In this document: one piece after another, positions 42,324 to 50,337 of the stretch
How positions within the stretch are numbered: position 1 is the first letter of the stretch
Layout: each line of letters begins with the position of its first letter
Origin: Eubacterium_G segne
GTDB taxonomy: Bacteria > Bacillota > Clostridia > Lachnospirales > Lachnospiraceae
Assembly (NCBI RefSeq): GCF_014287775.1
Contig: NZ_JACOOZ010000001.1
Span: forward strand, 310,001-374,000
Direction: 5' to 3'
DNA length: 64,000 bases
Notes under the pieces: generated by a model
What the model was told of the DNA's origin: nothing
What the model saw: only the letters and a program-made list of their open reading frames with translations
The model's database searches: none
Position numbers and translations under genes: made by a program

Positions 42324-43319
42324 TTAAAAACTGTAGTCATCCACTTCATCATTATCTGTTTTCTGAATCTGTTTACGCCTATTTGATACCCTGATTTTTG
42401 CCTGTCTTGTTGCCTGTCTCTCCATTCCTTCCTTTGTTGCAAGTATGAATGACAGCATTTCCTCCATTACCTCTGCGGACTGTTCCGGACGTGCTATTTC
42501 GGTTATTTCGGCAATTGATAGCTGATTTTTTATTGCCTTTGTTATTACATTTGCCTGCTTTTTGTTAAAAACTCCGGTTCTTAACAGATTTAGAAAATCT
42601 GCAACAGTTACTTCCCTGCCTTCTGTATTTAGCCTTTCCACAATTTCATTATATTTTTCAATTGAAATCCTCTCATCATATTTGTCATTGACATTATCTT
42701 TAACTTCGTCAGACTGTTTAACAACATCATCCTTTTTTTCTCTTTTCCTGAAAAAAGATTTTCTTGATTGCGTGTCGCTTAGAATAATTTTTCTCATGTC
42801 GTTAAACTGATTTTTTATGTACTCCTTTAATTCCGGATTGTCCTGCAGTGACATTATATTTTGAGATTGTGTGCTTTCAAGAAGTTTTTTAACAGTTTCA
42901 CTTAATTGTGCAAGATTATCAACACAGCTTGACATAACATTTCTTATGTTATCTGCATCACCATTCAATTTTTTCATGCTGTTTTTAATTTCTTCTGAAG
43001 ATTCATCCGGTTTATTGTCCGAAATAATTTTGAGCTTGTCATTAATTGTTTCCAGTTTATCTGATATGTCATGACTAAATACTCTTTTTATGTCGGGATA
43101 TCCACTTACCTGTATTATCTGTTCTTCAGAAAATGAAAGCATTGCAGCCATATATCTTGCTTCTGCAACTTCTGCAGTATTATCGTTATTTGCATATAGT
43201 TCAATGACCTTTTCCGGCAATTGATTTTTAAAGCCAAACCATACAAGGTACATTTTCGCCATATCTGTTATGTCATGCTTTTTTATGTAAGAAGATACAG
43301 CATCCTTAATTTCGTTCAT
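42324..43319 (-). CDS. ICE hypothetical protein, coiled-coil
   Basis: The start at 43319 (MNEIKDAVSSYIKKHDITDM) follows GGAAAGGATAAA. The 331-residue protein has a helical N-terminal region ('MAKMYLVWFGFKNQLPEKVI'), a long predicted coiled coil (about 85-165, 'DKLETINDKLKIISDNKPDE') and a helical C-terminus ('QANVITKAIKNQLSIAEITE'). No catalytic motif is seen. It lies between the ArdC-like and PcfB-like genes, and I expect a structural or relaxosome role. Family not recognised. Confidence 0.6.
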   Translation of the reverse strand: MNEIKDAVSSYIKKHDITDMAKMYLVWFGFKNQLPEKVIELYANNDNTAEVAEARYMAAMLSFSEEQIIQVSGYPDIKRVFSHDISDKLETINDKLKIISDNKPDESSEEIKNSMKKLNGDADNIRNVMSSCVDNLAQLSETVKKLLESTQSQNIMSLQDNPELKEYIKNQFNDMRKIILSDTQSRKSFFRKREKKDDVVKQSDEVKDNVNDKYDERISIEKYNEIVERLNTEGREVTVADFLNLLRTGVFNKKQANVITKAIKNQLSIAEITEIARPEQSAEVMEEMLSFILATKEGMERQATRQAKIRVSNRRKQIQKTDNDEVDDYSF

Positions 43320-43359
43320 TTTATCCTTTCCGGGGGCCATGAGGGCAGTCCCCTTTTTA

Positions 43360-45531
43360 CTATCTGCTTATGTTCTTTTGTGGCTGCGGATTCTTTATTT
43401 CTTCTTTAAGCCCCATCATCTTAAGAGCCCTGTCATTTGATACGATATCCTCCGTCATGTTACACTGCTTCATTTTTCTTGCAGCTTCTTCGATTGAAAT
43501 TTTTCCTGCCAGATAATCTTTCTTCAAGGTATTCATGACATTTGGAAGGTCATATGTCTTTTTGATTCTGTTACCATTACCTCTTACTTTGATAAAATAA
43601 GCAACTTTGTCAAAGAGATTACCAACATCAGCATTCCTGTCAATTTTAACTGCTTTGAGCGGTGGCTTTCCCACAGCCATCTCTTTCAAATCATCTGTAG
43701 AAACAACCACAAGGTTTTTTGTTTCATTTTTCAGGTATTTATTTACTTCTTCCCTTGAATTAAAAATCATATTGGTGTTTTCCGGATATTTTACAATGTT
43801 ATTTTCCTTATCCAGATGAATTAATCTGTATCTCACATTTCCATTCGTGTCAGGATGAAATTCCTGCTCATAACTTACATGCTCATCTGTTGTCTGAATG
43901 GCCACATATATCGGATTGCCAATATTATCTGCAATTTTCGCACAATGATTAACATTATCATTAATCCTTTTAAGATTTTCCTGAATAGGAGTTAATTCCG
44001 GCTTATTTTTTACATTCTTGTCAATGGCTGCCTTCATTTCATTCACGTATTCATTCAGACTTGCAATCTTAGAGAAATGCTCCATAATGCCACCTTCATT
44101 ATCACCAACATCCTGTCTCTCCGTTACAGTTCTTTCAGGACTGAAATATATGGTATATTTATTTTTTTCATATCCAATATACCTGTATTCCTCAGGATTT
44201 GTTGTGTTGTAAAAGTCATATTCTGTGTCATACTTTGCTTTTATTTTTTCTCGGGTTGTACAAAACTTATAATCCGTCGTTCTCATCAGGTCATCAAATT
44301 CCTTGATTGTGTAATATTTACCGTCATCGAATTCTTCAGACTCGCTCCATTCGCATTTAACAACCGGTGCGATATGCGGTAATGCCTGGGCAAATTGTGT
44401 CTTATCAATGTAGAACTTATTTCCTTCAGAATTCTGTACCTTCTGAGGTGTATTCAGTTCTACTATGACTCCTTTGTTGTCTGTCATGATTATTGGATTC
44501 ATTTGACGGCTCATAAGTTCCTGTGCCAGAATTCCTGATATATTTACAAAATTTGTTTCCGGGAAAAGTGGCTGTTCCGATTTTTTTACATGCATATCAT
44601 CATTGGTCATCGACAGCTGTTTATTAAATTCACCCTTTTCTATTAAGTAGTCTGATATTTTTTCAGCGTCTTTTATGGCGGTAAATAATTCATTTGGATC
44701 ATTTTGCAATACCCCAATCCAATTCTTAACATATGCTTCATGATTTTCCATATAATCATTCTGACTATAATCAATTCCCAGGATTTGGGCAGTAAACGCA
44801 GATGCAATTTCTGCTCTTAGTTCTTCCCTCGCATATTTAGGGCTTCCAAAAACACCCTCCATGTCTCTGTTAAGGCGGCTTGTATGTCCGGTAGCATGGG
44901 CTGCTTCGTGAAGCAATGTTGCCATATAATCATATTCACTTTCAAACCGATTCACTTCCGGAAGGGTAATTCGGTCCAATACTTCTGTATAATATGCCCT
45001 GTCTCCACCTTCCTCGAATCCGACTTCCATGTTTTTTATCAGTGTGTCCTTCCTTAGCAAAAGTTCTTTAGTATTTAACTGATAAATTTTTTCTACATAT
45101 GCCGGTATTCCTTCAATCTGTTCAGCATTAAATACTGTGTATGTATTGGATATCGGCTTAAATCTCTCCTTGAATTCTTCGTCTGTCATGCCATTGCCAA
45201 TTACCTTTGCATCAGCATATGATACTTTTTTTCTGATTTCGGTGTCATATAGTGACCAAAATTCCACATGTACACCCTTTGATCCTTTCTTTATTTTCCA
45301 ACCTGCGTCTGTTGCCTGTTTAAATGTACACCACCGCGGATCCTCATATCCGTTAATTGACTGAACGAATTCCAGCCAAAAAAAATTTAATCCCTGGTAA
45401 CTCTTTTCAGAAACAGCATTTCTTGGATGTCCAACCGAACTCCATGATTTATGCCATGGTATTGTGTCCTTTTTTAGGCAGTCTACAAAATTTTGGATTA
45501 TATCCTCACGCATTTTATTCATCTTTGTCAT
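43360..45531 (-). CDS. ArdC-like antirestriction protein with zincin domain
   Basis: The start at 45531 (MTKMNKMREDIIQNFVDCLK) follows TTGGGAGGCACATACA. The 723-residue protein has the ArdC N-terminal ssDNA-binding domain ('TIPWHKSWSSVGHPRNAVSE', 'YQGLNFFWLEF'), then a zinc metalloprotease-like segment with 'LLHEAAHATGHTSRL' and 'REELRAEIASAFTAQILGID', and a long C-terminal part of unknown type. ArdC-type proteins protect incoming single-stranded DNA from restriction in the recipient. It overlaps a 44-residue gene upstream. Confidence 0.85.
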   Translation of the reverse strand: MTKMNKMREDIIQNFVDCLKKDTIPWHKSWSSVGHPRNAVSEKSYQGLNFFWLEFVQSINGYEDPRWCTFKQATDAGWKIKKGSKGVHVEFWSLYDTEIRKKVSYADAKVIGNGMTDEEFKERFKPISNTYTVFNAEQIEGIPAYVEKIYQLNTKELLLRKDTLIKNMEVGFEEGGDRAYYTEVLDRITLPEVNRFESEYDYMATLLHEAAHATGHTSRLNRDMEGVFGSPKYAREELRAEIASAFTAQILGIDYSQNDYMENHEAYVKNWIGVLQNDPNELFTAIKDAEKISDYLIEKGEFNKQLSMTNDDMHVKKSEQPLFPETNFVNISGILAQELMSRQMNPIIMTDNKGVIVELNTPQKVQNSEGNKFYIDKTQFAQALPHIAPVVKCEWSESEEFDDGKYYTIKEFDDLMRTTDYKFCTTREKIKAKYDTEYDFYNTTNPEEYRYIGYEKNKYTIYFSPERTVTERQDVGDNEGGIMEHFSKIASLNEYVNEMKAAIDKNVKNKPELTPIQENLKRINDNVNHCAKIADNIGNPIYVAIQTTDEHVSYEQEFHPDTNGNVRYRLIHLDKENNIVKYPENTNMIFNSREEVNKYLKNETKNLVVVSTDDLKEMAVGKPPLKAVKIDRNADVGNLFDKVAYFIKVRGNGNRIKKTYDLPNVMNTLKKDYLAGKISIEEAARKMKQCNMTEDIVSNDRALKMMGLKEEIKNPQPQKNISR

Positions 45532-45649
45532 TGTATGTGCCTCCCAAAACATCATTCCATTCACATATTATCTGTTCCTCAATTTCGTCTTCCCTAACTT
45601 CATCATTAATTGATATCATGTCAAGTAATCTTTTCATTTCCTCTGTCAT
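45515..45649 (-). CDS. 44-residue overlapping small protein
   Basis: An ATG at 45649 overlaps the radC-like stop in ATGA and follows GGAAGGAGATGAAATT. The acidic product MTEEMKRLLDMISINDEVRE continues DEIEEQIICEWNDVLGG and ends inside the ArdC-like gene, overlapping it by 17 bases. The two overlaps and the ribosome binding site support translation. It may be a functional peptide or serve only to couple translation of its neighbours. Confidence 0.5.
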   Translation of the reverse strand: MTEEMKRLLDMISINDEVREDEIEEQIICEWNDVLGGTYNDKDE

Positions 45650-47220
45650 AATTTCATCTCCTTCCTTTTATCAGCAGAATTTATTATTTTTCCACATTTA
45701 GGTTCACTTTTTCCCAAATTTGTTTTTTGGTATAAATGGTCAAGTATTTCCTTGTCCTTTTTTAGTTTTATCAGTTCTTCCTGTAATCTGTTAATCTCAC
45801 TGATTTCCACGGTGCATTCCCTAAGGTCTTTTGTCTCAATAATCTTATCGAAATTATCACCACAAACCTCATATATGATTTCATCAAGATTTGTTTTTGT
45901 TGCTGTAGGCTGCTCTAAAGTATCGTCAATTTTAACAAACTCTCCTGTATCATCCACTCCCAGGTTATAACCTTTGGCATCCATGTAACTCAGAATCAGT
46001 TCTGCCTCCTCATTTGTAAGGCTTGTTGTTATGTATGTGTTGTTGACCCAGTATGACATGTCTTCAGCCACAAGGAAAACCTTGATCTCACGAAGCAGCT
46101 CCTCACTTATGTCACTGAATTTTAATTTGCCTGTAAGTGGCACTACGTCATCAAACAGCTTTGTATTATCCATTTTCATGCTATAGTAATCATTCAGATT
46201 ATTTCCGCCTATAATGATATGATCAAGCACATTTATTCCGATTAAACCAAAACTCTTTATGATACGCTCTGTTTCGGTATAGTCTTCCTTGCTCGGTTTG
46301 AGATTTCCGCTTGGATGATTGTGCAGAATAATAACACTTCCGGCATTAGACAGGATTGATGCCTTAAGCATTTCTCTCGGTTCAACAAGTGTCCTGTTAA
46401 GTGCTCCGGCTGAAGCTACCGAAAAGTTAATCGGTTTCAATGCGGAATCAAGATTAACTATGCATATCTGCTCTCTGTCTAATTTGGATAGCAGCTCCCT
46501 TCCCAGTATTCTTACTGCATCCTCTGGTGTTTTAATCTGTTCAGGTGAATACAGCGGTGTTTCATCCTGTAAGCGGACTGAAACCTGCTCCAGTTTAAAA
46601 TCCTTATTTTTGTCACCGGTTATGTCCATTCTTACAAGCCTTTTGTTGAATTCTTTTTTTTTAACACGATTGACGCTTTTTATGATTTCCTTAACTATGT
46701 TCGTTTCTATCTGGGTCATTTCTTTCATGTCCCCGTCTTCATCAATTCCGTAATACCTGATAGTCTGTGGATATATTGTTTCTCTGACAACATCGTCTTT
46801 CTCATTATTTTCGGTTGAATAAACTTCTGCAACGAATTTGTTATAATCAAGCTCAATAAATCCTTCACTGTTCAAAATGTCTGCAAGATCAATCAGACTA
46901 ATCGGCCGTATGCGTGAATCCCCGACACTCTTTACTGGCACTTGTGGGGAGGGGTCATCATCATAAAAGTCTGAATTTTGCATAAAGCATTCTGCTTCTT
47001 CCTTCGTATCAACAGTGCCTTTCCCCAGGATGTCCCAAAACATCTCCTCATTTTCAATCTGCCAGTTGTCCCTGTCAGCCGTCAATTCCTTATATATGGT
47101 ATAATCTTCTTCCGTTATCTTCTCTCCGTAATCCCTGTTCACCTCGAATCCTTCAATAAAACTTTCCCTTTCCGACACAGTCATGTTGTCAATTTTTTTT
47201 CGCAATTCGTTAGTCATCAT
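45646..47220 (-). CDS. RadC/JAB-domain protein with extra N- and C-terminal regions
   Basis: The 524-residue protein has a RadC-type JAB/MPN domain in about 225-345: 'LDREQICIVNLDSALKPINF' and 'SVIILHNHPSGNLKPSKEDY', with the HxH...D zinc site, then 'INVLDHIIIGGNNLNDYYSM'. The N-terminal 200 residues and the C-terminal coiled coil ('INRLQEELIKLKKDKEILDH') are not found in chromosomal RadC. RadC-like proteins are common next to antirestriction genes on mobile elements; their exact activity is unsettled. Confidence 0.8.
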   Translation of the reverse strand: MMTNELRKKIDNMTVSERESFIEGFEVNRDYGEKITEEDYTIYKELTADRDNWQIENEEMFWDILGKGTVDTKEEAECFMQNSDFYDDDPSPQVPVKSVGDSRIRPISLIDLADILNSEGFIELDYNKFVAEVYSTENNEKDDVVRETIYPQTIRYYGIDEDGDMKEMTQIETNIVKEIIKSVNRVKKKEFNKRLVRMDITGDKNKDFKLEQVSVRLQDETPLYSPEQIKTPEDAVRILGRELLSKLDREQICIVNLDSALKPINFSVASAGALNRTLVEPREMLKASILSNAGSVIILHNHPSGNLKPSKEDYTETERIIKSFGLIGINVLDHIIIGGNNLNDYYSMKMDNTKLFDDVVPLTGKLKFSDISEELLREIKVFLVAEDMSYWVNNTYITTSLTNEEAELILSYMDAKGYNLGVDDTGEFVKIDDTLEQPTATKTNLDEIIYEVCGDNFDKIIETKDLRECTVEISEINRLQEELIKLKKDKEILDHLYQKTNLGKSEPKCGKIINSADKRKEMKL

Positions 47221-47305
47221 TCTTTCCTCCTAACCATACCGTAATTACCTTATCCTCTGATTTTTCAATAAGTTCAATTAATTCATTAATTGTTACATTC
47301 TCCAT
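47210..47305 (-). CDS. 31-residue leader protein of the transfer operon
   Basis: An ATG at 47305 follows CAGGAGGTATCAAA and reads MENVTINELIELIEKSEDKV then ITVWLGGKNDD, stopping 10 bases inside the radC-like gene. It is the first coding unit after the shared promoter at 47372-47422. The good ribosome binding site and overlap support translation; function unknown. Confidence 0.5.
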   Translation of the reverse strand: MENVTINELIELIEKSEDKVITVWLGGKNDD

Positions 47306-47330
47306 TTTGATACCTCCTGTTTTAAACATT

Positions 47331-47360
47331 AAAAAAAGACGGCAGTTTTTTTGCCATCTT
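47331..47360 (-). terminator. relaxase operon terminator
   Basis: On the minus strand AAGATGGCA and TGCCGTCTT pair (one G-U) around an A-rich loop and are followed by TTTTT. It sits downstream of the promoter boxes, so it also lies in the leader of the next operon and could attenuate it. Confidence 0.7.
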
Positions 47361-47371
47361 CTACATTATTA

Positions 47372-47422
47372 CAATTATATTATAACATCCTTAAAAACCC
47401 AGTAACAGGTTACATTTGGTTA
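47372..47422 (-). promoter_or_regulatory. TAACC-box promoter of the RadC-ArdC-VirD4 operon
   Basis: On the minus strand TAACC-AAATG-TAACC (two boxes exactly 10 bp apart) is followed 27 bases later by ATATAATTG, containing a TATAAT -10. The same arrangement with the same 27-base gap occurs at 59419-59469. One box overlaps the relaxase stop codon. It looks like a binding site for an activator that touches polymerase from one helical face. Confidence 0.6.
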
Positions 47423-48859
47423 CATCTTTTTGTTTTTTTCTTCCCTGTCTGTCTGTTGTTCTCTTGATGCTTCCTGTTGTTTTTGTCTCCGTTCATCAAA
47501 TTCTTTTCCTGATGAACGGGCAAGTCTTAATTCTTTTTTTATTCGGTGTTTTTCCCGCAGCATATCATTCATCCGGGTGTGATAGTCCATGTACACCTCA
47601 CCAACGTAATTCTCTTCCAGCATTCTTTCAATCTCATCCAGCCGTTGCTGCTCGGATTCAGATATTTTTTCTTTTTCTTTTAAGGTTTTTAAGGTGACGG
47701 CTTCTTCATAAATTTCAAACAGCGAAAAGCTTCCGTCATCCCCCTTATTTAAAAAATCAGCATATTCCTTACGGCACTTTCTTATTGAAGAATTAACGTT
47801 CTTAAGTGCCATATTAAGGTCATCCATTACCGCATCCATATCTTCCGCTGTTCTGATTCCATGCTTCATCAGGAAACTGTACTGTAACATTGAACGGTTA
47901 ATTGAATTAAGAATTCTTTCACTTTCCCATGATGAAGGCAATTTTCGGTTATAAAGCTTTGCCGCCTTATATATTTTCATTAAGGAATCTTTCTGGTATA
48001 TTGACATTTTATCCCATCTGACAAAGCTGCTTACCCTGTTTTTGTAAAATGCATTACTGAAATAATATTCCTTAATTATTGGGACATGTATTTCATGCTG
48101 GTGCATTAATGATATTCTGCGGGATATGTCATACGGCTGACATTCCCTTGGGAGCTTATATGAACGTACAGCCTTACTTTTCCCCGGTGGCTTATATGCG
48201 ATGTACGTTCCATATTTCTTTGAAAAGCCTTCCCTTATGCCATAGTCATATATCGTCTGCATCTTTTTTTTGAAGTCGTCATAATCTTCTGACATGCTAA
48301 TGCATGATTTGATATCTTCCCTTATTTTTTTATTCCAGTCGATGTTTTTTTCTTCTTCGGCGGCAGAGACAAATTCCAGTTTGGATAATCCATATTTTTC
48401 GGCAATCTTGTCTGTAATCGGCTGTATGTATTTTTCCCAGTCTCCATCTTCATATCTGTATTTTTTTCCTGTAACCGAATTAACGGAGTTAAATATCAAA
48501 TGTCCATGCATGTGTTCCTGGTCATCATGGACAGCATACACTGCATCATATTCATTTTTCAAATATTCCTCCATAAAGTCTGCCATGATGTTCATGCAAA
48601 GGTCAGCTGATACACTTTCTGACGGTGAAAACGAAATTACAAAATGATATCCCTGACGTCCGTCATACTTATCATGTATTTTCTTCGTGTCCATAAATTT
48701 GTTATATATCATTTCCTCGTCACGTCCACAGTTTCCGCCTATTAGTCTTTTATTCTGTGTTTTCTTTGGATTTGTAATGTAATAGATTGCATTATATAAT
48801 CCTGCTGACATTTTTCCTTTTTTTCTCTGCTTGATGTGCATAAGCTTGGTAATTCCCAT
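47420..48859 (-). CDS. MobP-like relaxase
   Basis: The 479-residue protein has relaxase motifs: 'AIYYITNPKKTQ', 'RQGYHFVISFSPSESVSADL' and the metal-binding 'HDDQEHMHGHLIFNSVNSVT' (three His). The N-terminal about 200 residues are catalytic. The rest is helical and basic, ending 'EQQTDREEKNKKM'. It should nick oriT, attach covalently to the 5' end and lead the strand through the channel. The start follows GGAGGATTAAA, one base after the upstream RHH gene. The catalytic Tyr is probably one of 'GLYNAIYYI', not certain. Confidence 0.88.
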   Translation of the reverse strand: MGITKLMHIKQRKKGKMSAGLYNAIYYITNPKKTQNKRLIGGNCGRDEEMIYNKFMDTKKIHDKYDGRQGYHFVISFSPSESVSADLCMNIMADFMEEYLKNEYDAVYAVHDDQEHMHGHLIFNSVNSVTGKKYRYEDGDWEKYIQPITDKIAEKYGLSKLEFVSAAEEEKNIDWNKKIREDIKSCISMSEDYDDFKKKMQTIYDYGIREGFSKKYGTYIAYKPPGKSKAVRSYKLPRECQPYDISRRISLMHQHEIHVPIIKEYYFSNAFYKNRVSSFVRWDKMSIYQKDSLMKIYKAAKLYNRKLPSSWESERILNSINRSMLQYSFLMKHGIRTAEDMDAVMDDLNMALKNVNSSIRKCRKEYADFLNKGDDGSFSLFEIYEEAVTLKTLKEKEKISESEQQRLDEIERMLEENYVGEVYMDYHTRMNDMLREKHRIKKELRLARSSGKEFDERRQKQQEASREQQTDREEKNKKM

Positions 48860-48860
48860 T

Positions 48861-49544
48861 TTAATCCTCCGTAATATCCATTGATATCTTCTTTTCGAGA
48901 TATATCATTTCTGCAAGAAGTTCATCCACAACCCTTACCGCATTCACATATTTTTTTTCAACCATTTCAGAATACTTGAAGCATATCTGCTCGGCATTGG
49001 ACTGTATCGGATATATCTGATTATGAAGTCTTGCAAGCATTACCTGTACATCCTTTTCGGTATACATTCTTGCATTTTCAAGACATCCGCGGATGCATTT
49101 GCTTACACTCTGTCTGTTCATTCCTGCACGATTTTTAATAATTGTATACAGTCTGTCATCAGCCGAAAAAGACATTCCCGTGTGTTTTCTTTTTTTCTCA
49201 TATTTTATAACCGGTGATGAAGGTGGCTGTTTTTCCTTAATTATTTTGAGAATTTCCTTTAATAATTCTATTACATCCTTAAGTAGCAGTGGCAGTTCAT
49301 CATCAACATCTACTGCCCCGTATGTATTATATATCCTTGCCTTATAATTTACTTTCAGTCCTATCTTTTTGATTTTTTCATCAATTATATTTTCAATCAG
49401 GCTGATGTTTTCATCTGATATGTCCGGCTGTTCGAGTTGCTCCCTTATGTAAGCTGCAGGTTTTTTTCCTTCTTTTAAGGTTTGCGCCAGCAGCTTTTCA
49501 CGGAGTTCTGCTGACATCCGGATTTTGATTACATGCTTTTTCAT
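48861..49544 (-). CDS. relaxosome accessory protein with two ribbon-helix-helix-like segments
   Basis: The 227-residue protein begins MKKHVIKIRMSAELREKLLA, an RHH pattern with a beta strand and two helices ('KKPAAYIREQLEQP'). A second RHH-like segment occurs at about 120-155 ('MSFSADDRLYTIIKNRAGMN', 'RQSVSKCIRGCLENA'). It occupies the MobC position directly ahead of the relaxase. The double RHH fits binding of the 7-3-7 palindromes that surround the candidate oriT just upstream; this is an inference from position and fold. Confidence 0.75.
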   Translation of the reverse strand: MKKHVIKIRMSAELREKLLAQTLKEGKKPAAYIREQLEQPDISDENISLIENIIDEKIKKIGLKVNYKARIYNTYGAVDVDDELPLLLKDVIELLKEILKIIKEKQPPSSPVIKYEKKRKHTGMSFSADDRLYTIIKNRAGMNRQSVSKCIRGCLENARMYTEKDVQVMLARLHNQIYPIQSNAEQICFKYSEMVEKKYVNAVRVVDELLAEMIYLEKKISMDITED

Positions 49545-49565
49545 TTTTTCCTTTCAAGTTCAGAT

Positions 49566-49957
49566 GTATGCATTATGTATACATTTTCTTAATGCTTACA
49601 TAATGCATACAATTTTTGCTGTTATTTGTATGCACAGTGCATACATTTTATAAATGTCTGCATTATGCATACACTTTTTTAATCCTTTTTTTCATTATTC
49701 ATATGTTTGTATGCATAGTGCATACATTAATGTTTCATTTCTTTCATTTTTTGTTATTTGCATACATAATGCATACATTTTTTTCTTTTAAGGTTTTTTA
49801 TGTATGCATTATGTATGCATTTTTTTCCTTTTGTTTGTCTTTTTAGTGGCAAGATACGCACTTTTTAGTACATTTTTGTTAAAAAAACAACAATGTATTA
49901 AAATGCGCACTTGTTAGGGAGAACCCTAATACCCCTTTATGTATGCACTATGCATAC
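49566..49957. repeat. eight 17-bp palindromic sites around the candidate oriT
   Basis: Sites of form GYWTRCA-N3-TGYATRC start at 49566, 49594, 49628, 49656, 49709, 49760, 49802 and 49941. The first four are spaced 28, 34 and 28 bp, like the cluster at 38873-39014. Seven lie on the relaxase side of the candidate nic region and one beyond it. They are probably bound by a dimeric or double RHH protein and may act both as relaxosome sites and operators. Confidence 0.8.
49855..49929. other. candidate origin of transfer (oriT)
   Basis: TACGCACTTTTTAGTACA at 49855 and its imperfect complement TGTATTAAAATGCGCA (ending 49909) form an inverted repeat of about 24 bp arms around oligo-A. On the plus strand TAAAATGCGCAC at 49899 resembles the TAARTGCGCCCT core that I recall from IncQ/pSK41-type nic regions. 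A perfect TTAGGG-AGAA-CCCTAA hairpin follows at 49914-49929. It lies immediately upstream of the relaxosome genes inside the palindromic site cluster. The nic position is not proven. Confidence 0.55.
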
Positions 49958-49997
49958 ATCATATATATATTGCTTTGCCACTTAACACCTAAAAAAG

Positions 49998-50031
49998 AAA
50001 AAGCAGACACTTTTTACGTTGCCTGCTTTAT
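49998..50031 (-). terminator. terminator of the type IV secretion operon
   Basis: On the minus strand AAAGCAGGC pairs with GTCTGCTTT (one weak pair) around a 12-base loop and continues in TTC-TTTTTT, directly after the DUF3848-like gene. Confidence 0.7.
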
Positions 50032-50038
50032 ATCCTTT

Positions 50039-50323
50039 TTACCGGTTAATATATTCATGCAGATGTGCAAGTATGGTATCCTCCACAAAATCTGCCCTCT
50101 TATCCATCATGCAATTATACAGGGCATCTATAATAGAATCACTTGCACATATGTATGTTGCCTCCTTAGGCGACATTTCCTCAAGATTTTCTGATATGAC
50201 TTCATATATTTTTCGTTTGTCAATTATTTCAGATGCTTTTGAAAATATGTTTTCCCGGGAAGTACACATCATGTCCATTCTGAATCTGTCCCATTCATAT
50301 TCCATGTGTTCTACAATATTCAT
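50039..50323 (-). CDS. small protein resembling DUF3848
   Basis: The 94-residue protein starts after AGAAGGAGAACAGTA and reads 'MNIVEHMEYEWDRFRMDMMC', then 'IFSKASEIIDKRKIYEVISE' and 'MSPKEATYICASDSIIDALY'. The spacing of helices resembles DUF3848 ('EILNHAYEYxxxEDIxxxLE... LSPxQAxALL'), a family found with ICE transfer genes; the match is only partial. It is the last gene of the secretion operon, 14 bases behind the secreted protein gene. Confidence 0.45.
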   Translation of the reverse strand: MNIVEHMEYEWDRFRMDMMCTSRENIFSKASEIIDKRKIYEVISENLEEMSPKEATYICASDSIIDALYNCMMDKRADFVEDTILAHLHEYINR

Positions 50324-50337
50324 TACTGTTCTCCTTC

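Noticed and set aside
49566..49957. CRISPR array
   Set aside because: Repeats are 17-bp palindromes with short irregular gaps, spacers are not uniform and no cas gene is present.
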